NCBI RefSeq assembly: GCF_003052265.1
Contig: NZ_QANS01000003.1
Coordinates: 372,001 to 436,000 of the forward strand
Direction of reading: 5' to 3'
DNA from: Stenotrophobium rhamnosiphilum
GTDB lineage: Bacteria; Pseudomonadota; Gammaproteobacteria; Nevskiales; Nevskiaceae
DNA length: 64,000 nt
Shown here: piece by piece, positions 54,554 to 63,572 of the stretch
Layout of the letters: each line of letters begins with the position of its first letter
How positions within the stretch are numbered: position 1 is the first letter of the stretch
Program-made: the position numbers and the translations under genes
Notes under the pieces: generated by a model
Databases searched by the model: none
Seen by the model: the letters and a program-made list of their open reading frames with translations, nothing else
What the model was told of the DNA's origin: nothing

Positions 54554-55738
54554 ATGCAAGCCAAGTCGAACACCGTCACCGCTGAATCGTTGGTGCAAAG
54601 CGCCCGCGCTTTGGTGCCTAAATTGAAAGAGCGCGCCGCTCAGACTGAGCGTGATCGCAAAGTGCCGGTTGAGACCGTCGCTGACATGCAGGCCGCTGGC
54701 CTGTTTGATGTGCTCAAGCCTAAGCAGTACGGCGGCTACGAGATGGACCCGCAGGTGTTTTACGACGTCTGCATGACCTTGGCTGAGGGCTGTATGTCGA
54801 CGGCGTGGATCTACGGCGTTATCGGCGTACATAACTGGCAGATCGCTCTGTTCGATCCGAAGGCCGCGCAGGATGTGTTCGGCAAGGACCACAAGACACT
54901 GATCGCTTCGACCTACATGCCGAAAGGCCAGGTCACGCCGGTTGAAGGCGGTTTCAAATTTAGCGGTCGTTGGGGTTTCTCCAGCGGTATCGATCATTGC
55001 GACTGGGTTTTCCTCGGCGGTTTGATCTTCAACCCCGGCCAGCCACCTGAATACCGCACCTTCTTGCTGCCGAAGTCCGACTACGAAATCGTCGACACCT
55101 GGCACGTAATGGGTCTGAAGGGCACCGGCTCCAAGGACATCGTCGTTAAAGATGTGTTCGTGCCGGAATACCGCACGCACAAAGCGAGCGACGGCTTCAT
55201 GGGCACCAACCCAGGCCGCGACACCTTCACGTCAGACATCTACAAACTGCCATTCGGTCAGATCTTCGTTCGCGCCGTTTCATCGGCTGCGATTGGTGGT
55301 CTGCAAGGCGCACTCGACACCTTCCTCGAATTCGCACAGGTTCGCGTTGGCGACATGGGCAACAAGACTTCGGAGCAGGCACCGGCGCAGTTGGCCGCAG
55401 CTGAAACCGCACTCGCGATTGATGAGATGAAGTTGATCCTGCATCGCAACTTCGACGTGCTGATGAGCAAGGTTCGTGCTGGTCAGCCACTCGACGATAT
55501 CAGGCAGCGTTTGCTGTTCCGTCATCAGGCTTCGCAGGTTGTTGAGCGCAGCGCCAAGCACGCTTACCAGCTGTTCTCGGCTTGCGGCGGTCGCGGCATT
55601 TTCCTCGACTTCCCACTGCATCGTTACATGACCGACATCATGGCAGCGCGTGGTCACTACGCGAACAACCCTGAGCAGTTCGGGCGTAACTTCGGTGGTT
55701 ACCTGCTGGGTCGCGACAACACAGATTATTTCATCTGA
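54554..55738 (+). CDS. Flavin-dependent monooxygenase, HsaA-like (acyl-CoA dehydrogenase fold)
   Basis: The product has 394 residues, the same as Mycobacterium HsaA. The acyl-CoA dehydrogenase fold is clear: N-terminal helices, a mid beta-domain (FKFSGRWGFSSGIDHCDWVFLGG), DTWHVMGLKGTGSKDIVVKDVFVPE and a C-terminal helical domain. This pattern belongs to two-component FMNH2/FADH2-dependent monooxygenases such as HsaA and HpaC2-type oxygenases, which hydroxylate phenols, rather than to true dehydrogenases. HsaA opens the route to A-ring cleavage in steroid catabolism. A flavin reductase partner (HsaB) is not seen nearby. Ribosome site AGGAG precedes the ATG. Confidence 0.82.
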   Translation: MQAKSNTVTAESLVQSARALVPKLKERAAQTERDRKVPVETVADMQAAGLFDVLKPKQYGGYEMDPQVFYDVCMTLAEGCMSTAWIYGVIGVHNWQIALFDPKAAQDVFGKDHKTLIASTYMPKGQVTPVEGGFKFSGRWGFSSGIDHCDWVFLGGLIFNPGQPPEYRTFLLPKSDYEIVDTWHVMGLKGTGSKDIVVKDVFVPEYRTHKASDGFMGTNPGRDTFTSDIYKLPFGQIFVRAVSSAAIGGLQGALDTFLEFAQVRVGDMGNKTSEQAPAQLAAAETALAIDEMKLILHRNFDVLMSKVRAGQPLDDIRQRLLFRHQASQVVERSAKHAYQLFSACGGRGIFLDFPLHRYMTDIMAARGHYANNPEQFGRNFGGYLLGRDNTDYFI

Positions 55739-55749
55739 TCTTGTGTGTG

Positions 55750-55804
55750 GGAGCGCCTCTTAGGCGCGATTGGCGATTGAGCCATCGCGCCTAAGAGGCG
55801 CTCC
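55750..55804. repeat. Long hairpin after the HsaA-like gene
   Basis: A left arm GGAGCGCCTCTTAGGCGCGA (55750-55774, one bulged T) pairs with GCCATCGCGCCTAAGAGGCG (55781-55804), a stem of about 24 base pairs with a six-base loop. It is followed by TACAAAAG, with no T run. It probably separates the HsaA-like and KstD-like transcripts, or is a dispersed palindrome: its outer ends resemble REP-type GTGGGAGCG/CGCTCCTAC sequences. Confidence 0.7.
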
Positions 55805-55855
55805 TACAAAAGAACATGCTGTGAATATGCAGTCAAAAAATTGGGGCGAGAGAGC

Positions 55856-57592
55856 ATGAGCAGTTCAGATAATTTTGATCAACAGTTCGACGTCATCGTC
55901 GTCGGTTCCGGTGGCGGTGGCATGACCGCTGCGCTGGTTGCGCAGTCGCATGGCCTGTCGTCCGTCGTGTTGGAAAAATCCGACAAGTACGGCGGCACGT
56001 CGGCTGTGTCTGGCGGTGGTATCTGGATTCCTTGTAACGATGACATTGCGCCGAATGGCGGCAGTGACTCGTACGATGAAGCGCTCACCTATCTCAAAAC
56101 CTGCATCGGCCCAGAAGTGCCGGTGGAACGTATTGAAGCGTATTTGAAGCACGCGCCAGAAATGGTGCGCTACATGCGCAACACCTTCGGCGTTAAGTAC
56201 ACCAACGTGCCGAAGTACCCGGACTACTATCCGAACAAGACCGGCGGTAAAGACGGTCAGCGTTCGATGGAACCGGTGGATTTTGATGCGTCGTTGCTCG
56301 GCGCAGAATTCGATAAGCAGCGCGAAGCTTTCAAAGGCACGCTGTTGATGGGCCGTATCGCAATGACTCAGCGCGAAGCGCATGTGTTGTTCTCACGCTC
56401 ACCAGGTTGGGTGATGCTGACGGTCAAAATGTTGCTCAAGTATTGGTTCGATCTCGGTTGGCGTTTCAAGACGCATCGCGATCGTCGTCAGGTGCTGGGT
56501 CAGGGCATGGTCTCTGCACTGCGTTACGCAATGATGCAGAAGAATGTGCCGCTGGTTCTTGAAACCGGCATGGATTCTTTGATCACTGAAAACGGCCGCG
56601 TTGTTGGCGTGAACGTGATTCAGAAAGGTCGCAAGCTGCGCTACGGCGCGCGCCACGGTGTGGTGCTGGCCTGCGGTGGTTTTGAATCGAATCAGAAAAT
56701 GCGTGACCAGTATCTGGCCAAGCCGACCACCATCGAATGGACCGCTGCGCCACCCATCAATCACGGCGATGGCATTCTCGCTGGCCAAAACATCGGCGCT
56801 GCGCTCAAGCACATGGATAAGGTTTGGGGCTCACCGACGGTGAGGAAGCCGGGCACTGAGCAACAGATCACGTTGTTCATCGAGCGCGGCATGCCGGGTT
56901 GCGTGGCTGTGAACAGCAAGGGCAAGCGCTTCACCAACGAAGCTGCGCCGTATCCAGATTTTCGTGATGCGATGTACGCCGACGATGCGAAAGGCAATGG
57001 CACTGCGCCATGCTGGCTGATCTTTGATGCGACCTTCCGCTACAAATATCCGATGGGTATTTTCTTGCCGGGTCAGATCGAACCGGATGCAAGCCTGCCG
57101 AAAAATTGGCTCGACAAGGTTTACTTCAAGGCAGGCAGCATTGAAGAGCTCGCGGCCAAAATCAAAGTTGACGTCAATGGCCTCAAGCAGACTGTCACCG
57201 ACATGAACGGCTTCGCAGAGAAAGGCGTTGATCCTCAGTTCGGTAAAGGCACGACGTCGATTGATCGTTATTACAGCGATCCAAGCGTCAAACCAAATTC
57301 ATGCCTCGGCCCAATTGTTAAAGCACCGTTCTACGCTGTGCAGATGTATCCGGGCGAGATCGGCACCAAGGGCGGTTTGGTCACCGACGCACAGGCACGC
57401 GTGCTGCGTGAAGATGGCAGCGTGATTGCCGGCCTCTTTGCAACGGGTAACACCTCAGCACCAGTGATGGGCGCAACCTATCCGGGCGCTGGTTCAACGC
57501 TGGGTCCTGCGATGGCGTTTGGTTATGTTGCTGCCAAGGTGATTGCGGAAGAAGCGAAGCAGAAGCCTGCTCAATTAGGCGCTGCTGCCTGA
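55856..57592 (+). CDS. FAD-dependent 3-ketosteroid dehydrogenase-like protein (KstD family)
   Basis: The product has 578 residues. An N-terminal FAD site (VVGSGGGGMTAAL, about 15-27) is followed by GGTSAVSGGGIWIP and a C-terminal GLFATGNTSAPVMGATYPGAGSTLGPAMAFGYVAA, the pattern of the fumarate reductase/KstD flavoproteins. KstD removes hydrogens at C1-C2 of 3-ketosteroids, in concert with HsaA downstream in steroid breakdown. Alternatives are Kst4D-like or other ring dehydrogenases. There is no signal peptide. It follows the HsaA-like gene by about 120 bases and may be in the same unit despite the hairpin between them. Confidence 0.8.
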   Translation: MSSSDNFDQQFDVIVVGSGGGGMTAALVAQSHGLSSVVLEKSDKYGGTSAVSGGGIWIPCNDDIAPNGGSDSYDEALTYLKTCIGPEVPVERIEAYLKHAPEMVRYMRNTFGVKYTNVPKYPDYYPNKTGGKDGQRSMEPVDFDASLLGAEFDKQREAFKGTLLMGRIAMTQREAHVLFSRSPGWVMLTVKMLLKYWFDLGWRFKTHRDRRQVLGQGMVSALRYAMMQKNVPLVLETGMDSLITENGRVVGVNVIQKGRKLRYGARHGVVLACGGFESNQKMRDQYLAKPTTIEWTAAPPINHGDGILAGQNIGAALKHMDKVWGSPTVRKPGTEQQITLFIERGMPGCVAVNSKGKRFTNEAAPYPDFRDAMYADDAKGNGTAPCWLIFDATFRYKYPMGIFLPGQIEPDASLPKNWLDKVYFKAGSIEELAAKIKVDVNGLKQTVTDMNGFAEKGVDPQFGKGTTSIDRYYSDPSVKPNSCLGPIVKAPFYAVQMYPGEIGTKGGLVTDAQARVLREDGSVIAGLFATGNTSAPVMGATYPGAGSTLGPAMAFGYVAAKVIAEEAKQKPAQLGAAA

Positions 57593-57604
57593 TCAAAGTC
57601 GTAT

Positions 57605-57638
57605 AACAACAAACGCCGCCTACGGGCGGCGTTTGTTT
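57605..57638 (+). terminator. Hairpin between the KstD-like and DUF1295 genes
   Basis: Stem ACAAACGCCGCC / GGCGGCGTTTGT with a TAC loop ends in TTTA. It terminates the KstD-like transcript or attenuates the next one, since the DUF1295 ribosome site GGAGAG begins only about 2 bases after the stem. Confidence 0.75.
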
Positions 57639-57650
57639 ATGGAGAGAACG

Positions 57651-58559
57651 ATGCTCAAGTCTGCACTGTTATATATCGCCACACTCATCGTGATTGGCGT
57701 TCTCGCATTCAAAGTCGATTTACCCATCACCGACGCGCAGAAAATTCTGTTCTGCAGCGTGACGAAAGTGATGCTGGTGATCGCAGCGCTGTGTTTTATC
57801 GTCGGCGAAATCTCCCGCAACTTCTCGCAGGTCGACAAGCTCTGGAGCCTAGTGCCCGTGCTCTACGCTTGGGTCGCGACGGTGCAAGGCGGCATGGAGC
57901 CGCGCATGGTGTTGGCGGCGAGCGTTGCGACGGTGTGGGGCATTCGTCTGACGTTCAACTTTGCACGCCACGGGGGTTACAGCTGGAAATTCTGGACCGG
58001 CAATGAAGACTATCGCTGGGAACATGTCCGCAAGATGCCGGGCCTTGGCAATCCTGTGATGTGGGCGCTGTTTGATTTGGGCTTTATCTCCCTCTACCAA
58101 AACGCACTGCTGCTGGGGCTCGCGTTGCCGATTGTGTTGTTGCATGGCACGGGCGAACCAACGTTGGTGGACTACGCCATCGCCGCATTGTTTATTGGCT
58201 TCGTGTTGATGGAATCGCTGGCTGATGAACAGCAGCAGAAATTCCAGAACGAGAAGAAGCGCCGCATCAAAGCGGGCCAGAATCTCGACGGTGATTACGC
58301 CAACGGCTTTATCAGCACGGGCTTGTGGTCACGCTCACGTCATCCCAATTATTTTGCTGAGCAATCGCTGTGGGTGACATTCTTCCTGTTCAGCGTTTCC
58401 GCGACGGGACTGCTGAACTGGACCATCGCGGGTAGCTTGCTGCTGATCATGCTGTTCCGCGCCAGTTCAAATCTGAGTGAGAACATTCAGGCCGGAAAAT
58501 ATCCGAGCTATCCGGAATATCAAAAACGCGTGCCGCGCTTCTTGCCGAAGATTTTCTAA
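57651..58559 (+). CDS. DUF1295 membrane protein (steroid 5-alpha-reductase C-terminal fold)
   Basis: From the ATG after GGAGAG, the product has 302 residues and about six or seven membrane helices. It ends in the reductase-like motif NGFISTGLWSRSRHPNYFAEQSLWVTFFLFSVSA, YPEYQKRVPRFLPKIF, the C-terminal signature shared with steroid 5-alpha-reductases and isoprenylcysteine methyltransferases, where it binds NADPH or SAM. It lies between a KstD-like and other redox enzyme genes, so a steroid or terpenoid double-bond reductase is a fair guess, but DUF1295 is mostly uncharacterised. Confidence 0.82.
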   Translation: MLKSALLYIATLIVIGVLAFKVDLPITDAQKILFCSVTKVMLVIAALCFIVGEISRNFSQVDKLWSLVPVLYAWVATVQGGMEPRMVLAASVATVWGIRLTFNFARHGGYSWKFWTGNEDYRWEHVRKMPGLGNPVMWALFDLGFISLYQNALLLGLALPIVLLHGTGEPTLVDYAIAALFIGFVLMESLADEQQQKFQNEKKRRIKAGQNLDGDYANGFISTGLWSRSRHPNYFAEQSLWVTFFLFSVSATGLLNWTIAGSLLLIMLFRASSNLSENIQAGKYPSYPEYQKRVPRFLPKIF

Positions 58560-58575
58560 ACGCAGAAGTCCGGCT

Positions 58576-59664
58576 TCACAGCGCCGGATAGTGGGTCGCA
58601 GCTGCCATCGTGCGGTTGCGGCCCGCAGCTTTACCGGCATAGAGCGCCACGTCTGCACGATGTGCAGCGTCTTCAAACTTTTCTTCATGTTGCAGCGTGG
58701 CCACGCCCATCGTGATGGTCACATTCAATGTATGTCCACCAATTTGCAGTGGCATCGCCGCAATGTTCTCGCGAATGCGATTGGCAGTGACCATGGCTTG
58801 CACGCTATCGGAGTGTGGAAGCAACAATAGAAATTCTTCTCCGCCCCAACGACAAACGCTATCTGTCATGCGGACTTCGTTGCGCAGCGCCTGACCCAGC
58901 TGTTGCAGCACGCCGTCGCCCACATCGTGTCCGTAAGTGTCATTGATCGATTTGAAGCGATCGACATCGCACAGAACTATCGACAGTGGAAAGCTACCGC
59001 GACGTCCATCCGCCTCAGCCAGCGTCCAGACTTCACGGAGTCGGCGTCGATTCATCAGGCCAGTGAGTGGATCGGTGGTGGCGTGTTCTTTGAGCAGTGC
59101 TTGCTGTTCAGTGACGAGCTGAAAGTAGTGCAGAACCACAGCTGCGATAACTAAGAGGGGTAGGCCATAGTTCAAGGCGCGCATGAACTCGGAAACCAGC
59201 GGATTCAACAGTGGCGAGTTTGGCGTCAGCGTGACGCGATAATCGAGATAGATCATCCACGCGGTAAACGCCACCATGGCGATCCACTTGGCGCGCACCG
59301 ACATGCGCCCGCTGACCGCAATTAAGGGAAGGATGGCAATCAGTTTGAAATGAAAGTTGATGCCACTGCCAAAGCGTAAGGCGACGTGTGTGCCGTACCA
59401 GATAATGACGGCAATGATCAGCAATACGGTGACGAGAAAGACTGGGAACGAGCGTTTCAGGTCAACAAAGTAATAGGCGGGAAGGCAGGCCAGGCTGACG
59501 GAGAGGCACCACCACCATTGCTCGTCGCCAATGGAGTAGAACATTGCAGAATCAAACAGGCACACGGCAGCAATAAGAAAGGTGCTGCGCTGCACGACCA
59601 AGCGGAAGGTCGTGCGGATCGTTTCGGTGTCTTCGCCCTCTGCCTCGGGCCCAAAAAATTTCAT
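58576..59664 (-). CDS. Membrane diguanylate cyclase (GGDEF)
   Basis: From the ATG preceded by AGGA, the product has 362 residues. Six or so membrane helices (about 25-180) precede a short coiled linker (ATEQQALLKEHATTDPLTGLMNRR) and a GGDEF domain with an intact active site GGEEF (274-278) and intact inhibitory I-site R265-x-x-D268. It should make cyclic di-GMP and be feedback-inhibited. The membrane part resembles no known sensor domain by eye. It is convergent with DUF1295 and unlinked to it. Confidence 0.92.
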   Translation of the reverse strand: MKFFGPEAEGEDTETIRTTFRLVVQRSTFLIAAVCLFDSAMFYSIGDEQWWWCLSVSLACLPAYYFVDLKRSFPVFLVTVLLIIAVIIWYGTHVALRFGSGINFHFKLIAILPLIAVSGRMSVRAKWIAMVAFTAWMIYLDYRVTLTPNSPLLNPLVSEFMRALNYGLPLLVIAAVVLHYFQLVTEQQALLKEHATTDPLTGLMNRRRLREVWTLAEADGRRGSFPLSIVLCDVDRFKSINDTYGHDVGDGVLQQLGQALRNEVRMTDSVCRWGGEEFLLLLPHSDSVQAMVTANRIRENIAAMPLQIGGHTLNVTITMGVATLQHEEKFEDAAHRADVALYAGKAAGRNRTMAAATHYPAL

Positions 59665-59691
59665 CACAAAGATCCTACGTGCTGCCGACAT

Positions 59692-59992
59692 TGACGGCCG
59701 GCGTTTTCATATTGTTTCCACGAGCTCAACTTGGCGACTTGAGATCAAGGCACGTGCTCATTGCTAGGTCAGCTCACGTTATCCACTTATTCGGGTGGGG
59801 TGCTGTGCCCCCGCCATCTTGAGCTCAGATTACGCCAAACCAGCGCTGAGGGTGAAGCCCCTACAACTGCCTATTTCAGCCGTTCAGCAACTACCTCAGC
59901 CGGGTTAGGACATCACCTGCGGCTGACCTCCACACTTAGTACCTGATAGATGGCGATTCGACTCGCTGCGCGCACGCATAACAACAGGGGAG
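59692..59992. promoter_or_regulatory. Promoter gap upstream of the first SDR gene
   Basis: This 300-bp gap separates the divergent diguanylate cyclase and SDR genes. I could not pick a confident -35/-10 pair. The right end provides GGGGAG as the ribosome site of the SDR gene. No repeat, RNA or small gene was seen. Confidence 0.3.
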
Positions 59993-59998
59993 ATGGCG

Positions 59999-60754
59999 AT
60001 GGCAAAGCTGCAAGGAAAAGTGGCATTCGTAACCGGTGCAGGTCAGGGCGTTGGTCAGGGCATTGCCTTCGCACTCGCAGGTGAGGGCGCAGCCGTCGTG
60101 GTGACCGGTCGTACTTTGGCCAAGGTCGAAGCGACCGCTGCTGAAATTGTTCGCCGCGGTGGCAAAGCATTGGCACTGGCTTGCGAAGTGAAAGACGCCG
60201 CATCTCTGAGCGATGCTGTTAAAAGAACGGTCGAAGAATTCGGCGGCCTCAACATCCTCGTCAACAACGCACAAGAAGTTCCGCTGGGCGCACTCAATGG
60301 AGTGACTGAGGAAGCTTTTGCTGCAGGTTGGGAGTCTGGCCCGCTCGCCACTTTCCGCTTGATGAAGCTGTGCTATCCGCATCTCAAAGGTGATGGCTGC
60401 ATCATCAATCTCGGCTCGCCCGCAGCCAAGCGCTGGGACATGAGCGGCTACGGCGCTTATTCCGCAGTGAAAGAAGCAATCCGCTCGCTGAGCCGCGCCG
60501 CCGCTGGTGAGTGGGGCAAAGACGGCATTCGCACCAACGTCATTCTGCCGCTGGCGAATTCGCCTGCGATGGATTGGTGGACCCGTGAACGTCCAGAAGA
60601 ATCCGCTGCATTTATTGACACGGTTCCGACCAAGCGCGTTGGTGATTGCGAGCAAGACATTGGCCGCTTCGTTGTTGCGCTGTGCACGGAAGATAGCCGT
60701 TACGTGAATGGCCAGAGCATTGCGCTCGATGGTGGACAGGCGTTTCTGGGCTGA
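59999..60754 (+). CDS. Short-chain dehydrogenase/reductase
   Basis: From the second of two close ATG codons (better spaced from GGGGAG) the product has 251 residues. It has the Rossmann nucleotide motif TGAGQGVGQG (about 11-20), NNAQ in place of NNAG (about 89-92), the catalytic Tyr and Lys in YGAYSAVKEA and the C-terminal NGQSIALDGGQAFLG of the classical SDR family. It reduces or oxidises a hydroxy/keto group on a small substrate. Its place with ring-degrading enzymes suggests a hydroxysteroid-type substrate, but SDR substrates cannot be read from sequence. Confidence 0.88.
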   Translation: MAKLQGKVAFVTGAGQGVGQGIAFALAGEGAAVVVTGRTLAKVEATAAEIVRRGGKALALACEVKDAASLSDAVKRTVEEFGGLNILVNNAQEVPLGALNGVTEEAFAAGWESGPLATFRLMKLCYPHLKGDGCIINLGSPAAKRWDMSGYGAYSAVKEAIRSLSRAAAGEWGKDGIRTNVILPLANSPAMDWWTRERPEESAAFIDTVPTKRVGDCEQDIGRFVVALCTEDSRYVNGQSIALDGGQAFLG

Positions 60755-60756
60755 GA

Positions 60757-60785
60757 AAACTCGCGAGCAATGCTCGCGAGTTTTC
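60757..60785 (+). terminator. Rho-independent terminator after the SDR gene
   Basis: AAAACTCGCGAGCA / TGCTCGCGAGTTTT forms a strong palindrome starting about 3 bases after the stop, with a T run at its end. It can stop transcription in both directions. Confidence 0.88.
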
Positions 60786-60844
60786 ACTTACTTATTAATT
60801 CAATCTCGCCATCCATGGCGCAGCTTCATTTCTGTTTGAAAACC

Positions 60845-60905
60845 CCGCCCGCACATTCATGTGCGGGCGTTCGCAGGCTCCGCGAGTAGTGCTCGCGGAG
60901 CCTGC
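60845..60905. repeat. Two hairpins between the SDR and patatin genes
   Basis: CGCCCGCACATTCATGTGCGGGCG (about 60847-60870) and GCAGGCTCCGCGAG-TAGTG-CTCGCGGAGCCTGC (60872-60904) are two adjacent perfect palindromes in the gap after the convergent genes. Either may terminate the patatin transcript; their tandem order is typical of dispersed palindromic units. Confidence 0.65.
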
Positions 60906-60928
60906 TCACCCATGAACATGGGCGTGCT

Positions 60929-62152
60929 TCACTCCATCAAAAACGCTTCAATCTCATCCGCACGCTTCGCAGTATCGCGATAGCCCAGTTGAATGAGCTC
61001 ACGCGTAAACGCCGAATCAAACAGCAGGAAGCTGGTTAAATCTGCACTCTTGGCATCTGGCGTTCCAAGACCATCCATCACATAGCGCAAGGTGCGTGGC
61101 ATGCGATGGGCCAAGGTCTTGGCGAGTACTGCGATGTCTTCTGACGGCGAAATCGATAGCGGCTTCACAATGCGCATGGGCTCGCTCACTGCATGCGTTG
61201 GCTTGCCACGCAGACGCGGTGGATAAGCTGAGATCAGATCATTCATGCGCTTGAGATGATCAAGGTCCGCGTCGAGATGATCCAGAAAAATCGCATTCAT
61301 GAACACGCCGAGAATTTGCGATAGCGGCGGCCGCTGCATGTGCTCAGGCGCTACACCATCGCCCTGCGCAAGTTCTGTTCGCAACAGATCGTCGGCAGCG
61401 TTGGCGCAACGCACACCAATCGCTAGCAAGCGCGTTGCGCCTAAACGTATCGCGGGGCTTAGTGGTGTCGTCAGTCGCAGTGCGCCGTCGCCAAAGTAAG
61501 CCGTGCCGCCATTGACCGAGAGTGGTACGGGCGGAAACACCACGGGGATCGCCGCGGAGGCGCACACATGCTCCAGCGTCATCTCGGTCTGCAACGCGAC
61601 GCGACGGCTTTTATTCCAGAGCGGATGTTTGTTGGCGCCCTGCACAAAGGTGTAAGACTTTCCGGAGTGATATCCCGTCGCGGTGATCGCGAGCGCATAG
61701 AGGTGACCGCGCTTGATTGAATCATTGATGCTTGAGAAATCCATGTGCGCGCCGAGAAACGCGCGCAGCGGTGCGGTGTTCATCAAGGCATCAAGACGAC
61801 CGCCGCCGATGATTCCACCCAAGGCCATATCCATCACCATCTTGCGTGCGGTGTTGGCCATTGTGGGTAAGTCATAACGCACGACGCTATCGAAGTTGAG
61901 TTCACCCCAAAGCCTGGCCAGCGTCTCTGCGCCTTGTTGCAGATTGGATTGATGGCAGGCCAGCGTCGCGCCATTGATCGCGCCCGCAGATGCGCCCGCG
62001 ATGATTTGAAATGGCGAGGGCCCGCGCTTGAACGCTTTGATCTCGCTGATGCGTTTGAGCACGCCGGCCTGATACGCGCCGCGCGCACCGCCAGCGGTCA
62101 GCACCAGTCCCGTCATCGGTGGACGGCGTTTCGTAGTGGCGCGTGGGCTCAT
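60929..62152 (-). CDS. Patatin-like phospholipase
   Basis: From the ATG used here the product has 407 residues; an ATG at 62284 with a better AAGGA ribosome site would add 44 residues and is a real alternative. The patatin domain has LVLTAGGARGAYQAGVLKR (oxyanion GG-x-R-G, about 20-26), nucleophile Ser55 in GASAG and a DG dyad in FGDGALR. The C-terminal part (about 240-407) has no known domain. It would hydrolyse phospholipids or other acyl esters in the cytoplasm. It diverges from the OYE-type gene. Confidence 0.83.
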   Translation of the reverse strand: MSPRATTKRRPPMTGLVLTAGGARGAYQAGVLKRISEIKAFKRGPSPFQIIAGASAGAINGATLACHQSNLQQGAETLARLWGELNFDSVVRYDLPTMANTARKMVMDMALGGIIGGGRLDALMNTAPLRAFLGAHMDFSSINDSIKRGHLYALAITATGYHSGKSYTFVQGANKHPLWNKSRRVALQTEMTLEHVCASAAIPVVFPPVPLSVNGGTAYFGDGALRLTTPLSPAIRLGATRLLAIGVRCANAADDLLRTELAQGDGVAPEHMQRPPLSQILGVFMNAIFLDHLDADLDHLKRMNDLISAYPPRLRGKPTHAVSEPMRIVKPLSISPSEDIAVLAKTLAHRMPRTLRYVMDGLGTPDAKSADLTSFLLFDSAFTRELIQLGYRDTAKRADEIEAFLME

Positions 62153-62321
62153 GGGATGATCTTGTCGGCGGGCGATAAAACAACCCAGCAAATAGGGTGC
62201 CATATCGTGCAATGCCTTGATGACAGCCAGATTTCGGCTGCACTCCATTCGGACGAAGCCATAAAGAGGCAGACCCCGCAGCATCAGATCATCCTTTGCG
62301 TACTCCGATGCCCGAGCACTT

Positions 62322-63557
62322 ATGACGTCCTCCGCTTCTACCAGCGCCGCGTTCGAACCCATTCAGATTGGCCCACTGAAACTGCGCAACCGCTTTATTA
62401 AATCTGCGACTAATGAAGGCGTGGCCAAAGGCGGCATCCCTTCAAAAATGCTGGTTGAGCATCATCGCCGCATGGCGGCAGGTGGTGCTGCCATGACCAC
62501 CGTCGCGTACTGCTCGGTGAGCGCTGATGGCCGCACGTTTGAAGATCAGGTCACGCTCGACGAACCCAGCATCAAGCATCTACGAGTGCTGACGGATGCG
62601 GTGCATGCCGAAGGTGGCCTTGCCTGTGCGCAGATCACTCACGGCGGCGCATTCACGTTTGTGCCGAATCTCTCAACCAAATATCCGCTCAGCTCGTCCG
62701 GTGGATTCAATCCGCCAGGCGCAATTAGTGGCCGCTTTTTCAAAACTGAAATGAGCAACGCGGATTTGGAGCGTGTGTGCGGCGAGTTTGTTGCTGCTGC
62801 GCGTCGCGCCAAAGTGGCAGGCTTCGACGCAGTCGAGATTCACATGGGCCACGGTTACTTGCTCAGCCAGTTCATCTCACCGATCTATAACAAGCGTCGT
62901 GATCAGTACGGCGGCAAGACTGCTGCTGAGCGTGCGCGTTACCCGGCATTGATCTTGCGTAGCGTATTAGACGCTGTAGGCAAGGAGATGGCAGTGACCT
63001 GCAAGATCTGCGTGACCGAAGGGGCCCGAGGCGGTGCTACCGCCGAAGATGCCGTGCAGGTCGCTAAAGTTCTGGAGGCCGCAGGCGCGCACATGCTGGT
63101 ACTCAGTGGCGGCATGAACGTGGAATCGCCGTGGACCATCTTCGGCAGCAATATGCCGAAAGCTGCGACCGATGTGATCGACAACAAAATCATCAAATTC
63201 GCTACCCGCATGATGAAACTGTGGGAGCCCAAAGTGCCGTTCCGCGAACTCTATTTCTTGGAACATTCACGCAAAGTACGCGCCGCAGTAAAAATGCCGC
63301 TGGCCTACTTGGGCGGCGCCAAGACTATGTCGGGTATCGAACAGATCATGTCCGATGGTTTTGATACGGTGGTGATGGGTCGCGCGCTGCTACACGATCC
63401 GCAACTCGTTAATAAATTCAAAAGTGGCGAAGCTACAGTCTCAGGCTGCACGGCTTGTAATCAATGTGTGGTGATGATGTACACCCCGGGCGGAACTTCT
63501 TGCGTATTACACCCTCCGAATGATGTGGCGATGGTTCAAGCGCCTGCTTCACCCTGA
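62322..63557 (+). CDS. NADH:flavin oxidoreductase, Old Yellow Enzyme family
   Basis: The product has 411 residues. The TIM-barrel FMN domain starts with IGPLKLRNRFIKSATNEG; ITHGG and EIHMGHGYLLSQFISPIYNKR follow, the latter being the His-x-x-His region of OYE-like enzymes. DTVVMGRALLHDP closes the barrel. A cluster of Cys (GCTACNQC) near the C-terminus resembles the iron-sulfur motif of 2,4-dienoyl-CoA reductase-type enzymes but lacks their C-terminal domain. It probably reduces activated C=C bonds. It is followed by an SDR gene 15 bases later, so co-transcription is likely. Confidence 0.88.
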   Translation: MTSSASTSAAFEPIQIGPLKLRNRFIKSATNEGVAKGGIPSKMLVEHHRRMAAGGAAMTTVAYCSVSADGRTFEDQVTLDEPSIKHLRVLTDAVHAEGGLACAQITHGGAFTFVPNLSTKYPLSSSGGFNPPGAISGRFFKTEMSNADLERVCGEFVAAARRAKVAGFDAVEIHMGHGYLLSQFISPIYNKRRDQYGGKTAAERARYPALILRSVLDAVGKEMAVTCKICVTEGARGGATAEDAVQVAKVLEAAGAHMLVLSGGMNVESPWTIFGSNMPKAATDVIDNKIIKFATRMMKLWEPKVPFRELYFLEHSRKVRAAVKMPLAYLGGAKTMSGIEQIMSDGFDTVVMGRALLHDPQLVNKFKSGEATVSGCTACNQCVVMMYTPGGTSCVLHPPNDVAMVQAPASP

Positions 63558-63572
63558 GCAAAGAAGGTCACG

